64,000 nucleotides of DNA from Falsirhodobacter sp051195255 (GCF_051195255.1 NZ_JBNJLK010000009.1:1-64000); one strand, 5' to 3'. Shown: positions 49,893 through 59,146, counted from the stretch's first letter. The notes: generated by a model not told the origin, from the letters alone. Numbers and translations: made by a program.

Positions 49893-51395
49893 TTATTGCG
49901 GCTTCGAGGCGTTCCAGAAGGCGGGCCAGGGTGAAGGTGCGACCCCTTCCAGACCCTTGGCCTGCCCGTTCAGCGCGTTGAAATTGCCGATCTTGATCAT
50001 GCCCACGTCTTCATAGGTGACCTTCTGCAACTCGGCGAAGACCGCCTTGCGCGCCTCGGGGTCGGTTTCGGCGATGAAGCGGTCCAGGATCGCGTTCTTT
50101 TCCGGATTGTCCCACCCTTCGCGCGACGAGGCGAAGAAGCCCGAGGTCAGCGCCGGTTCCGGCAGGAAGGGCGAATGGGTGATGTAGATGTCCCACAGGT
50201 CCGGGTTGTCGCGGTTCTGCGCCAGCGTCGCCCAGTCCACCACGTCCATCTGCACGGTGAAGCCCGCCATCTCCAGCGCCATGCTGGCAACCTCGGCCAT
50301 CTTGTAGTGGAACTCGTACTGGCGCGAGGTCAGGATGCGCAGCGGCTCCCCGTCGTAGCCCGCGGCCTTCAGATGCTCGGCGGCCTTTTCGGGATCGTTG
50401 ACGTTGTAAAGGTCGGTCCCTTCCTCGGTGTGCCAGGCCCAGCCTTCGGGATAAAGCGCGCCGTCCGTTTGGAAGAACTTCTCGTCCCCGAAGGCCGCGA
50501 ACAGCATGTCGTCCACCGGAAGGGCGGCCTGCACCGCGCGGCGGATTTCCAGGTTGGTCATCAGCCCCTTCTTGTGGTTGACCCCGAAGATCGGCCAGCC
50601 GAAGGGTTCCAGCAGCACCGTTTCCGCCGTGCCCGAGGCTTCGATGCGGTCGAACGCCTCGCTCGACAGGCTGTCGGCGTAATCGAACTGGCCCGACAGC
50701 AGGCCTTCGGCGCGGGTGTTGGGGTCGGGCACGGGGATGAACCGGATCTCGTCCGGGATCTGCTTGCGCTCGCCCGCCGCCGCGCCGGGCTGGGTGTAGC
50801 CGTCGAACCGCACCAGTTGCGTGTACTGGTCGGGCACGCGTTCCTGCATCTTGTAGGGGCCGGTGCCCACGGGTTCGGTGATCTGGTCGGCCAAGATCTC
50901 CTCCGGATAGATCGCGGCGGCGGAGTTGGAAAAGGCCAGAAGCGACATCAGCGGCGCGTAGGGTTCGTTCAGGGTGATGATCACCTTGTCGGGCCCGTCC
51001 GCCGTGATGCTGTCGATCCGGCCGGCCACCGCCATGCCGCGGCTGGCCTTCTGCGTCCAGCGTTCCAGCGACGCCGCCACATCCGCGCTGTCCATGGAGG
51101 AGCCGTCATGGAACGTCACCCCCTGCCGCAGCGGGATGGTATATGATTTCCCGTCGGCGGCGATCACGGGCATGTCGGCCGCCAGAAGCGGCACCACCGC
51201 CCATTCCTTGTCAAAGGTGTAAAGCGTTTCCACCATGTGCTGCGTGACGACGCTGACGACGTCCTTGGTGGACACCATCGGATCGAAGGTGTCGGGGTCG
51301 CCGATGATGGCGACGTTCACGACCCCTTGGGCAGCAACGGGTAGGGCGGCGGCCAGGCTCAGCACGGCCGAGGCGGCAAGACACACGCGGATCAT
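49893..51395 (-). CDS. ABC transporter substrate-binding protein (peptide/SBP_bac_5)
   Basis: 500 aa with a signal peptide ('MIRVCLAASAVLSLAAALPVAAQG'). The family 5 binding-protein pattern is visible ('DTFDPMVSTKDVVSVVTQHMVETLYTFDKEWAVVPLLAADMP', 'YTIPLRQGVTFHDGSSMDSADVAASLERW', 'GTGPYKM'). It is the first gene of the operon and sets its substrate. The GGGGG before ATG 51395 supports that start; an ATG at 51413 is possible. A palindrome with TATAAT lies just upstream. Confidence 0.9.
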   Translation of the reverse strand: MIRVCLAASAVLSLAAALPVAAQGVVNVAIIGDPDTFDPMVSTKDVVSVVTQHMVETLYTFDKEWAVVPLLAADMPVIAADGKSYTIPLRQGVTFHDGSSMDSADVAASLERWTQKASRGMAVAGRIDSITADGPDKVIITLNEPYAPLMSLLAFSNSAAAIYPEEILADQITEPVGTGPYKMQERVPDQYTQLVRFDGYTQPGAAAGERKQIPDEIRFIPVPDPNTRAEGLLSGQFDYADSLSSEAFDRIEASGTAETVLLEPFGWPIFGVNHKKGLMTNLEIRRAVQAALPVDDMLFAAFGDEKFFQTDGALYPEGWAWHTEEGTDLYNVNDPEKAAEHLKAAGYDGEPLRILTSRQYEFHYKMAEVASMALEMAGFTVQMDVVDWATLAQNRDNPDLWDIYITHSPFLPEPALTSGFFASSREGWDNPEKNAILDRFIAETDPEARKAVFAELQKVTYEDVGMIKIGNFNALNGQAKGLEGVAPSPWPAFWNASKPQ

Positions 51396-51418
51396 CAGAA
51401 AAACCCCCTGCATTCTTT

Positions 51419-51432
51419 TATAATGGATTATA
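51419..51432. promoter_or_regulatory. Palindrome TATAAT-GG-ATTATA upstream of the SBP operon
   Basis: Perfect 6-bp arms with a 2-bp centre, 24 bp before the SBP start. On the minus strand it gives a consensus -10 (TATAAT) but no good -35, which suggests activator dependence or operator function, perhaps for the IclR protein of this locus. Confidence 0.5.
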
Positions 51433-51625
51433 GTCCGCAAGAGTGAGTAGAGAATCATATGACCACAGGTGTCAACAGAGGTTCATAATTGTGGATGTCG
51501 GCGCCGACATCGCTCTGCCGCTCTGGAACAGACCGATCGGTGTCCGGTTATGGCTTCCACCCATGACATTACGTGCTTCCCGCTTCCGACCCACCCCTTT
51601 CATTCCTTCTTGAAGTGGACACATC

Positions 51626-52390
51626 ATGCGCCTGCTGCTCAACGCTCTGGCCGGGCTGACCTTGTCGGCCGCCTCTCTCGCGTCCGCCCAGGAACCGGCG
51701 CTGCCCCACTGGGATTACACCGGCCCAGCGGATGCCGAACACTGGGGCACGCTGGACCCTTCCTATCACGCCTGCCTTCATGGCAGCGTCCAGTCCCCCA
51801 TCGACATCCGCCTGGCCGAGGTGGTGGAGGGCGACCTTCCTCCGCTTGAAACGACCTACCAACCCGCCGTGTCGAAGATCGTGAACAACGGCCACACCGT
51901 TCAGGTCGCGGTGCCGCCCGGCAGCGGCTTCGACGTGGAGAACCACCATTTCGAGATGCTGCAGTTCCACTTCCACGCCCCCAGCGAATTCCGCATCGAG
52001 GGTCGCGTCTTCCCCATGGAGATGCACTTCGTCCATCAACGCGAGGATGCGGCCCTTGGGGTGATCGGCGTGCTGGTGGAGGAAGGGCCGGAAAACCCCG
52101 AACTGCAAAAGGTGCTGGATCACATGCCCCGAACGATCGGCGAAGTGGTCGATCTGGCCAACGTGCAGATCGACATAACGAAGCTGCTGCCGCAGGATCA
52201 GCGATATTTCCGGCTGATGGGATCGCTGACCACGCCGCCCTGCAGCGAGGGCGTCCACTGGTTCGTGATGGAGCAGCCGATGACCGCCTCCAAGGCGCAG
52301 ATCGACGCCTTTGCCGCCCTGTTCCCCGCGGGCGACGCGCGCCCCTTGCAGAAGGCCAACTACCGTCTGGTGGTGCGCGACAAGAAGTGA
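51626..52390 (+). CDS. Periplasmic alpha-carbonic anhydrase
   Basis: 254 aa with a signal peptide (1-21). The three Zn-binding His are in 'MLQFHFHAPSEF' and 'MEMHFVHQ'; 'SLTTPPCSEGVHWFVM' is the substrate pocket motif; two Cys (in 'HACLHG' and 'PPCSEG') can form the usual disulfide. It interconverts CO2 and bicarbonate in the periplasm. It appears to be a single-gene unit. Confidence 0.93.
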   Translation: MRLLLNALAGLTLSAASLASAQEPALPHWDYTGPADAEHWGTLDPSYHACLHGSVQSPIDIRLAEVVEGDLPPLETTYQPAVSKIVNNGHTVQVAVPPGSGFDVENHHFEMLQFHFHAPSEFRIEGRVFPMEMHFVHQREDAALGVIGVLVEEGPENPELQKVLDHMPRTIGEVVDLANVQIDITKLLPQDQRYFRLMGSLTTPPCSEGVHWFVMEQPMTASKAQIDAFAALFPAGDARPLQKANYRLVVRDKK

Positions 52391-52400
52391 TGCCCGAACG

Positions 52401-52418
52401 GGGGCGGGGCACCGCCCC
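52401..52418 (+). terminator. GC-rich hairpin after the carbonic anhydrase gene
   Basis: GGGGCGG (52401-52407), loop GGCA, CCGCCCC (52412-52418), 10 bp after the stop; followed by only TCTT. Confidence 0.45.
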
Positions 52419-52442
52419 TCTTGACGCCGGAGGGGAAGATAT

Positions 52443-52460
52443 TAGTTAGGCCGCTAACTA
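52443..52460. promoter_or_regulatory. MarR operator candidate
   Basis: TAGTTAG-GCCG-CTAACTA: perfect 7-bp arms, 4-bp centre, 11 bp before the marR start and just ahead of its AGGTGG ribosome site. MarR proteins typically bind such 16-20-bp palindromes and repress their own operon. Confidence 0.65.
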
Positions 52461-52471
52461 TCAGGTGGCTC

Positions 52472-52912
52472 ATGGCATCGACCCCTTCGGAATTCGTGGA
52501 ACGTCTCGTCGCGGCGGCGCGTCTCATGAGTATGCGCTTTGACACGCATGCGCAGGACATGGGCCTGACCCTGTCGCGCGCCCGTCTTCTGGTCCGCCTG
52601 GGGCGCGAGGATGGGCAGACGCAGACCCAGCTCGCGCAGCGTCTCGGCATCGCCAGCTCCTCGGTCGTGGCGCTGGTGGACGGGCTGGAACGCGCCGGTT
52701 TCGCCGAACGCCGGGCCGAGGAGGGCGACCGCCGCACGCGGCGCGTGTTCCTGACCGACCGGGCCCGGGACCGCGCGGCGGATCTGGAAAGTTTCCTGTC
52801 CTCCACCCACGACGATCTTCTGAAAAACATACCGGCTGGGGATCTGGCAACGGCCAACGCGGTGCTGGAACGCCTTCTGGCCAATCTGGGGAACGGTTCC
52901 GCGGATGACTGA
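52472..52912 (+). CDS. MarR-family repressor
   Basis: 146 aa with the winged-helix pattern 'GLTLSRARLLVRLGREDGQTQTQLAQRLGIASSSVVALVDGLERAGFAERRAEEGDRRTRRVFLT'. AGGTGG at 52463-52468 sets the ATG at 52472. It overlaps the MFS pump gene by 8 bp, so it is probably the local autorepressor of an efflux operon, relieved by the pump's substrates. Confidence 0.88.
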   Translation: MASTPSEFVERLVAAARLMSMRFDTHAQDMGLTLSRARLLVRLGREDGQTQTQLAQRLGIASSSVVALVDGLERAGFAERRAEEGDRRTRRVFLTDRARDRAADLESFLSSTHDDLLKNIPAGDLATANAVLERLLANLGNGSADD

Positions 52913-54512
52913 CACGTCCACCCCCCCTGCCCCGCCGCGCATGCTGGTCATGCCCCTGCCAAGGGCCTCGATCTATGTCGGGGCTTCGCTGCTGATGGGC
53001 ATCACCCAGGGGCTGGGGATGAGCTTCTTTTCCTCCAACATCACGCAGGTGCAGGGGGAGTTTGCCGCGACGCAGCAGGAAGCGCTGTGGCTGGTCGCGG
53101 CCTATCTCGCGCCCGCCGCGCTGACCATCGCGCTGGTCAAGATCCGCACGCAGTTCGGCCTGCGCCTGTTCGCGCAGGTGGCGCTGGCCTGCTTCGTGGC
53201 GGCGGCGCTGCTGAACCTGGCCGCGCTGAACCTTGAAAACGCGGTGATCGTGCGCTTCATCAGCGGGATGGCGGCGGCCCCGATCTCCACCCTCGCCTTT
53301 CTTTACATGCTGGAGCCGTTTTCCCCGCCCTACAAGCTGAGCGTGGGGCTGTCGCTGACGCTGATGGGCACCTCGCTTGGCACGCCGCTGTCACGTGTGC
53401 TGTCGCCTTATCTTCTGGATCTGGGGGGCTGGCACCGGCTGACGGTGCTGGAACTGGCGCTGGCGCTGATCGCGGCCGCCCTTGTGCACCTTCTGCCGCT
53501 GACGCCCATTCCGCGGGAAAAGGTGATCCAGCGATGGGACTTCGTCAGCTTCCCGCTGATTTTCGTAGGGATGGGGGGCTTGGCTGTCGTGCTGACCGTG
53601 GGGCGGTCCTACTGGTGGTTCGACCGCTGGTGGCTGGGCGCGCTGCTGGCGGGCGCGATCGCCGCGCTGATCCTGGCCGGCATCATCGAGTTGAACCGCA
53701 AGACCCCGCTTCTGGACATCCGCTGGATCGTGTCCCCCGCCATCCTGCAATTCGCGGGGGCCCTCCTGATCTTCCGCGTGGTGCTGGCCGAACAGACATC
53801 CGGCGCGCCGGGACTGTTCCAGACGCTGGGCCTTCAGAACGCCGAGATGCAGGGCCTGTTCTGGCTGATCGTGGCCATGACCGTGCTGGGCGGGCTGGTC
53901 AGCGCGGCCGTGCTGAAACCGGGGCGCGAACACGCGATCCACGCGGTCGCACTGGTGCTGATCATCGTGGGCGCCCTGATCGACTCGCGCTCCACCAGCC
54001 TGACGCGGCCGCCGCAGATGATGGTCAGCCAGGCGATGATCGCCTTTGCCAGCGCCCTGTTCCTGCCGGCCGCCATGGCGGCGGGGCTGATCGTGGCGCT
54101 GAAGAAGGGGCAGCTCTACATCCTCAGCTTCATCATCGTCTTTCTTCTGACGCAGCGGATCGGCGGCTCCCTCGGCTCGGCCCTGTTCCAGACGGTGCTG
54201 CAGTTCCGCCAGAACGCCCACACGAACCGGCTTTACGCCGATCTGGGTCAAAGCGACCCGCTGGTGATCCAGCGCCTGCAAACCTATGCCGGGTCCTACA
54301 CCGGCACGCTGGCCGATGCGGGGGCGCGGCAGGGGCAGGCCACCTCCACCCTGGCACAAACCGTGCAACGAGAGGCGACGGTGCTGGCCTACAACGACAT
54401 TTTCTTTCTGGTCGCCTGCGTGGCGGCGGGCGCGCTGGCGATCCTGCTGGCGCATTGGGCGATGATCGAACGGAACAAGCGCCAGCTGGCCGGCGCAACG
54501 GCGAACGGATGA
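52905..54512 (+). CDS. MFS efflux transporter (EmrB/DHA2 family)
   Basis: 535 aa, about 14 helices. 'FFSSNITQVQGEFAATQQEALWLVAAYLAPAALTIAL' resembles EmrB helix 1-2. A long C-terminal periplasmic loop ('FQTVLQFRQNAHTNRLYADLGQSDPLVIQRLQTYAGSYT') precedes the last helix, as in DHA2 pumps. It is followed 4 bp later by an EmrA-type fusion protein, forming a drug/small-molecule export pair. Confidence 0.88.
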   Translation: MTDTSTPPAPPRMLVMPLPRASIYVGASLLMGITQGLGMSFFSSNITQVQGEFAATQQEALWLVAAYLAPAALTIALVKIRTQFGLRLFAQVALACFVAAALLNLAALNLENAVIVRFISGMAAAPISTLAFLYMLEPFSPPYKLSVGLSLTLMGTSLGTPLSRVLSPYLLDLGGWHRLTVLELALALIAAALVHLLPLTPIPREKVIQRWDFVSFPLIFVGMGGLAVVLTVGRSYWWFDRWWLGALLAGAIAALILAGIIELNRKTPLLDIRWIVSPAILQFAGALLIFRVVLAEQTSGAPGLFQTLGLQNAEMQGLFWLIVAMTVLGGLVSAAVLKPGREHAIHAVALVLIIVGALIDSRSTSLTRPPQMMVSQAMIAFASALFLPAAMAAGLIVALKKGQLYILSFIIVFLLTQRIGGSLGSALFQTVLQFRQNAHTNRLYADLGQSDPLVIQRLQTYAGSYTGTLADAGARQGQATSTLAQTVQREATVLAYNDIFFLVACVAAGALAILLAHWAMIERNKRQLAGATANG

Positions 54513-54516
54513 CCAC

Positions 54517-55569
54517 ATGAACAAGCTTTCCAAACACGTAGGGTCCGTCGTGGCCGTGATCATCGGGCTGATCGGCGTTTTGCTCGTGCTGTATGTCTGG
54601 CAGCTTCCCCCGTTCACCAGCGCGGTCCAGCGGACGAACAACGCCTATGTGCGCAGCAAGATCACCTTCATCGCGCCGCAGGTGCAGGGCCATGTCGTGG
54701 AGGTTCTGGTCACCGACTATCAGGAGGTGAAGGCCGGCGACCTTCTGGCCCGAATCGACGACCGCATCTATGTCCAGAAGGTCGCGCAGGCCAAGGCGAA
54801 CCTGGCCCAGCAGCAGGCGGCGCTGGCCACGGCCGCGCAGCAGCGCGCCTCGGCCGAGGCGCAGGTGACGGCGGCCGAAGCCTCGCTCAACGCCGCCCGG
54901 GTGAACAACGAGGTGGCCAAGCGCGAATTCGACCGGCTGACCACGCTGCAGGCACGGGGCGTGACCTCGCAATCCGACCTCGACAACGCCCGCGCCTCGT
55001 TTGACCAGGCTTCGGCCAACGTCAACACCGCCGAGGCGCAGGTGGAGATCGCCCACCAGGATGTGCTGGCGGCCGAAACCTCGCGCGGAAGTGCGCAGGC
55101 CGGGATCGAGGCCGCGGAGGCCGCCCGGGAACTGGCGCAGATCGACCTCGACAACACCCGCATCCTTGCCCCCGAGGATGGCCGTCTGGGCGAGATCGGC
55201 ACCCGCGTCGGCCAGTATGTCAGCGCCGGCACGCAGATGATGGGGCTGGTGCCGCACCGCGCCTGGGTCATCGCGAACTTCAAGGAAACGCAGCTGCACG
55301 GCATGAAGATCGGCCAGCAGGCCACCATCCGCGTGGACGCGGCGGACGGGCAGACGCTGACCGGCCACGTGGAAAGCTTCTCTCCGGCCACGGGGAACGA
55401 ATTCAGCGTGCTGCGGACGGACAATGCTACCGGCAACTTCACCAAGATCACGCAGCGCCTGTCGGTCCGCATCGGCTTCGATCAGGACCAGCCCTTGGCC
55501 GATCGCCTGCTTCCCGGCCTGTCGGTGGAGGTGAGCATCGATACCGACCAGCCGGTGACGGCCGACTGA
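54517..55569 (+). CDS. EmrA/HlyD-type membrane fusion protein
   Basis: 350 aa: one N-terminal membrane segment (~10-32), lipoyl half-motif ('YVRSKITFIAPQVQGHVVEVLVTDYQEVKAGDLLARID'), an Ala/Gln-rich alpha-hairpin (~85-210) and beta-barrel ('TRILAPEDGRLGEIGTRVGQYVSAGTQMMGLVP'). It links the MFS pump to an outer-membrane channel. Confidence 0.9.
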   Translation: MNKLSKHVGSVVAVIIGLIGVLLVLYVWQLPPFTSAVQRTNNAYVRSKITFIAPQVQGHVVEVLVTDYQEVKAGDLLARIDDRIYVQKVAQAKANLAQQQAALATAAQQRASAEAQVTAAEASLNAARVNNEVAKREFDRLTTLQARGVTSQSDLDNARASFDQASANVNTAEAQVEIAHQDVLAAETSRGSAQAGIEAAEAARELAQIDLDNTRILAPEDGRLGEIGTRVGQYVSAGTQMMGLVPHRAWVIANFKETQLHGMKIGQQATIRVDAADGQTLTGHVESFSPATGNEFSVLRTDNATGNFTKITQRLSVRIGFDQDQPLADRLLPGLSVEVSIDTDQPVTAD

Positions 55570-55713
55570 TCCGCGACAACCGGCTTGCACATCGGGGCGC
55601 CTGCGGTCAGACCGCCCCTTTCCGGACGCCGCGCCCGCGGGGGCCGGGACCCTGCCGCCGGCGAAAGGCCCCGCCCCTTCCGCCGCCCCGACCTCAAGAC
55701 CTGCGGAGTGTCC

Positions 55714-57351
55714 ATGGACGTCATCACCACCTGCCTGTTCCTGATCCTTGCCGTCGTGCTGTCCAGCTGGATCGCGCGGGCGATTCCCTTCGGCATCCCC
55801 CTGCCGATCGTGCAGATCGCCTTCGGCGTCGGGATCGCGACCTTCACCAACAACGAGGTGGCGCTGGAGCCCCACGTCTTCCTGGCCGTGATCGCCTGCC
55901 TTCTGTTTCTGGACGGCTGGCGCATCCCGAAGGACGACTTCTTCCGCGACAGCCGGCCCATCCTTGGGCTGGCGGTCGGGCTCGTGTTCCTGACGGTGGT
56001 GGGTCTGGGCTATGCGATCCACTGGCTGCTGCCGGTGATGCCGCTTCCCGTGGCCTTCGCGCTGGCGGCCATCCTTGCGCCCACCGATCCCGTGGCGGTG
56101 TCGGCGATCACGGCGAAGCTGCCGATGCCCAAGCGGCTGTTGCACGTGCTGGAAGGCGAAAGCCTGCTGAACGACGCCAGCGGCATCTCGGCCTTCCGGA
56201 TCGCGGTGGCGGCCATGATGACGGGGGCCTTCTCGCTTCAGGACGCCGCGATGGAGTTCCTGTTTTCTGCCCTGGGCGGCGTCGCGGCCGGTGTCGTCAT
56301 CACGCTGGCGATCCTTTATGTCCAGCGCTTCATGTCCCGCCGCGTGGGAGAGGAGCCGGGCCTTCAGATCATGATCTCGCTCCTCATCCCGTTCGGGGTA
56401 TATTTCGGGGCCGAACACATCCACGTGTCGGGCATCCTCGCCGCCGCCGCGGCCGGCATCACCATGAGCCTTGCGGAACTGCGCGGCACCGCGCTGGCTG
56501 CCACGCGCATCCGGCGCCGCGTGGTGTGGGACATGCTGTCGGTGTCGATCAACGGCATCATCTTCGTGCTGCTGGGCGAACAGCTTCCCGCGATCTGGAC
56601 CAGCGTGTCCACCCTTGTCGAAGGGACGACGGGCGGCCCGCTGATCCTGATCCTGCACGTGCTGGCGATCACGGCCGTTCTTCTGGTTCTGCGGCTGGCC
56701 TGGATCTGGCTGAACCTGCGCTTCACGACGTTCCGCCAACGCCGCAAGGGCGAAGACGTGGCGCGTCTGGACTGGCGCATTCCGGCGGCGGCCACGATGG
56801 CAGGGGTCCGAGGCTCCGTTACGCTGGCGGGCATCCTCACGCTGCCGCTTCTGCTGCCGGACGGGTCGCCCTTCCCCGCGCGGGATCTTGCGATCTTCAT
56901 CGCCTCGGGGGTGATCATCGTCACGCTGATCACGGCCTCGGTGTCGCTGCCGATCCTGCTGAAGCGGCTGGACGTGCCCGTGGACGATCACGAGGAACGG
57001 CTGGACGCCGCCCGCGCGCTGGCCGCCCGCGCCGCCATCCGCGCCGTGGAGGAGGAGCTGCACAGCCAGTCCGAAGGGCGTCCCGACGCGGACCTTTACA
57101 TGAACGCGGGCGTCCGCGTGACCGAGGTCTACCGCGCGCGTCTGGACGCGGGCGGCTTCGGCGCCACCGAGGCCGAGGAGATCCGCCGCGCCACCGCCGT
57201 CGAACAGCGCCTGCGCATGAAGGCCCTTCAGGCCGAGCGGGAGGAGATCTTCCGGCTGGCCCGGCATCGCCGCATTCCCGACGGCATCGCGCAAAAGCTG
57301 ATCCGCGAACTGGACCTTGCGGAAACGCGCATGACCTCGGCCGCGCTTTGA
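55714..57351 (+). CDS. CPA1-family Na+/H+ antiporter
   Basis: 545 aa with about 12 helices. The ion-binding motif 'ALAAILAPTDPVAVSAI' and 'GESLLNDASGISAFRIAV' are the classic CPA1/NhaP elements, and 'AGVRGSVTLAGILTLPLLLPDG' is the C-terminal helix motif. A ~120-aa charged cytoplasmic tail follows ('EERLDAARALAARAAIRAVEEELHSQ'). GGAG upstream supports ATG 55714. It exchanges Na+ or K+ for protons in the inner membrane. Confidence 0.92.
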   Translation: MDVITTCLFLILAVVLSSWIARAIPFGIPLPIVQIAFGVGIATFTNNEVALEPHVFLAVIACLLFLDGWRIPKDDFFRDSRPILGLAVGLVFLTVVGLGYAIHWLLPVMPLPVAFALAAILAPTDPVAVSAITAKLPMPKRLLHVLEGESLLNDASGISAFRIAVAAMMTGAFSLQDAAMEFLFSALGGVAAGVVITLAILYVQRFMSRRVGEEPGLQIMISLLIPFGVYFGAEHIHVSGILAAAAAGITMSLAELRGTALAATRIRRRVVWDMLSVSINGIIFVLLGEQLPAIWTSVSTLVEGTTGGPLILILHVLAITAVLLVLRLAWIWLNLRFTTFRQRRKGEDVARLDWRIPAAATMAGVRGSVTLAGILTLPLLLPDGSPFPARDLAIFIASGVIIVTLITASVSLPILLKRLDVPVDDHEERLDAARALAARAAIRAVEEELHSQSEGRPDADLYMNAGVRVTEVYRARLDAGGFGATEAEEIRRATAVEQRLRMKALQAEREEIFRLARHRRIPDGIAQKLIRELDLAETRMTSAAL

Positions 57352-57424
57352 TCCTGAACGCGGCCTTGCCGTCCCGCCGCGAATGCGGTCTACCCGTGTC
57401 ACCATCAAGGCGGGGGGAGGCCAC

Positions 57425-57664
57425 ATGGCGAAGATCGTGACCATCGTGATTGTCGTGCTGATCGCGGCGACGGCCGTTTTCGGCTTCCGCTGGTACAGCT
57501 ACGTGTCGAACACCGACTCCCCCTATGACGAGGTGGGGATCGAGATCAACAGCCGCCTTCCCGCCCGGCTGAACCAGTGGGGCTGCGACAAGCTGCACGC
57601 CACCTTCGGCAACGTGGTTCCGCCCTATGGCTGCGCGGCCGGCGACGGAACCACCTGGCGCTGA
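57425..57664 (+). CDS. Small single-pass membrane protein
   Basis: 79 aa. One N-terminal membrane segment (4-22, 'IVTIVIVVLIAATAVFGF'), then a periplasmic part with two Cys ('WGCDKLHATFG...PYGCAAGDG') that could pair. GGGGAGG lies just upstream of the ATG. The C-terminal pattern 'INSRLPARLNQWGCDKLHATF' looks conserved but I do not recognise a named family. Confidence 0.7.
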   Translation: MAKIVTIVIVVLIAATAVFGFRWYSYVSNTDSPYDEVGIEINSRLPARLNQWGCDKLHATFGNVVPPYGCAAGDGTTWR

Positions 57665-57667
57665 CGG

Positions 57668-58426
57668 TCAGGCCACGGCCTTTCCGCCGCGAAAGGCCGT
57701 GCGGTGCCGCGGGCTCCACACCGCGAGGGTGATGAGCATCAGGCCCGGCGGCATGGCAAAGGCCCAGCCGATCATCCCGTGGCCGATGGCCCCCAGAACG
57801 CCGCCGACGATGAAGGCCGCCACAAGCTGCACATACAGCCACAGCTTGCCGCCGTCATAGGGCACCTCAGCGCGGGGCTTCGCCGCGTGATACAGCGAAC
57901 GCCCGATCTCGATCCCCATGTCGGTGATCAGGCCGGTCGCGTGGCTGGTGCGGATGCGCGCGCCGGAAATGCGGGTGATCGTGGCGTTCTGCAGGCCCAT
58001 CACGAAGCAGACGATGACGATGGCCATCCGATGCTCCGCCCGGTCGGGCAGCGCGGTCATCAGGGGCAGTGCCGCCAGCAGCGCCCCCTGCACCCCAAGC
58101 GGCAGCGCATAGCACAGCCGCGCGCTGCGCGTCTGGCCCCAGGCGATCATCGCCGCCGACACCGCCGCCCCCGTCACAAAGCCGCCGATCGCGGCCAGGC
58201 TGTCCAGCAGCATCATGAGGTTGGTGAAGACAAGGCTGCCCGCGATGTTCGACAGGTGCCCCGTCATGTGGGACGTGTATTGCGACAACAAAAGAAAGCC
58301 GCCGACGTTCAGGCTGCCGGCGATGCCCGCCAGCAGGATGCCAAGGCTGCGGTCGGTTTCCGGCGTCCGCTTCGGCGCGGCGGCCAGGCGGGCGACGCGA
58401 AAGGCGCGGGTCTGGCGTGCGTGCAT
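57668..58426 (-). CDS. YoaK/DUF1275 membrane protein
   Basis: 252 aa, about six helices. 'LGILLAGIAGSLNVGGFLLLSQYTSHMTGHLSNIAGSL' and 'GLQNATITRISGARIRTSHATGLITDMGIEIGRSL' are the DUF1275 signature. Function unknown. It ends 3 bp from the convergent small membrane protein gene. Confidence 0.88.
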   Translation of the reverse strand: MHARQTRAFRVARLAAAPKRTPETDRSLGILLAGIAGSLNVGGFLLLSQYTSHMTGHLSNIAGSLVFTNLMMLLDSLAAIGGFVTGAAVSAAMIAWGQTRSARLCYALPLGVQGALLAALPLMTALPDRAEHRMAIVIVCFVMGLQNATITRISGARIRTSHATGLITDMGIEIGRSLYHAAKPRAEVPYDGGKLWLYVQLVAAFIVGGVLGAIGHGMIGWAFAMPPGLMLITLAVWSPRHRTAFRGGKAVA

Positions 58427-58438
58427 GACAAACCCCCT

Positions 58439-59077
58439 TCAGCGTGCGGCTTCTTCGCGGGTCACGCGCCCCTGCCCGTCGATCCGCACCGACACGCGTT
58501 CGCCGTAAGGGTTGGTGGCGGTGAACAGGCGCAGCCCGTCCCGTTCCTCCCCGCCCTCGGGGTTGGTGTAGCCGAGCTTTGCCAAGGCCTCCCGCGCCGG
58601 CGCTTCGGCCATGGCGCGGCGGGCGTCGCGGTCGATCTCCCGCTCGTAGGCGAAGATGCGGCCGTCGGTTCCGGCGGTCAGTTCGATCTGGGCGCCATCC
58701 TCGGCCAGGCCTTCGACCTGGATCTCGCCCTCGTCGAACTCCACCTCGATCACGCGGGCCATCTGGCCATATTCCTGCGCGCCGATCAGGGCGGCGGGCA
58801 GGATGCGTTGCAAAAGAACGGCGGGGATCGCGCCGGAATGGTCGGTTTCCACCTCCTCCAACGATCCGTCGCGGTTGTATTCCACGCGCAGTTCCGCCCC
58901 GCCGGCCATGCGGGCGCTGATGCGGCGTTCGTCGTCGTTGTTCCGGCGGTCGTGAAGGTCGGTCAGGGTCAGGCCGCGCAAGGGTTCGGGAAGGTCGGCC
59001 GGGCCCGACTGGGCCAACGCGCCCCCGGCCGAAAGCAGCAGCGCCGTCACGGCCAGCGAGGTTCCGAGCGTCTTCAT
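58439..59077 (-). CDS. Periplasmic PepSY-domain protein
   Basis: 212 aa with a signal peptide (1-22). Repeated short alpha-beta units rich in acidic residues ('RISARMAGGAELRVEYNRDGSLEEVETDHSG', 'VIEVEFDEGEIQVEGLAEDG', 'FAYEREIDRDARRAMAEAPAREALAKLGY') fit a PepSY-like protein. PepSY proteins often bind or inhibit proteases or modulate sensor kinases. It is divergent from a second PepSY gene leading a PhoPQ-like pair. Confidence 0.75.
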   Translation of the reverse strand: MKTLGTSLAVTALLLSAGGALAQSGPADLPEPLRGLTLTDLHDRRNNDDERRISARMAGGAELRVEYNRDGSLEEVETDHSGAIPAVLLQRILPAALIGAQEYGQMARVIEVEFDEGEIQVEGLAEDGAQIELTAGTDGRIFAYEREIDRDARRAMAEAPAREALAKLGYTNPEGGEERDGLRLFTATNPYGERVSVRIDGQGRVTREEAAR

Positions 59078-59146
59078 GCGAATCGTCCTTTCATATGTCC
59101 TGCCCCCCTTTTGCGCCCCAAAGGCCCAACGCCCCGCCAATGATCC

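Noticed and set aside
54133..57444. 1103-codon minus-strand open frame
   Set aside because: It lies opposite EmrA and CPA1 antiporter genes with full family motifs; its translation is His/Arg/Gly-rich and has no domain pattern.
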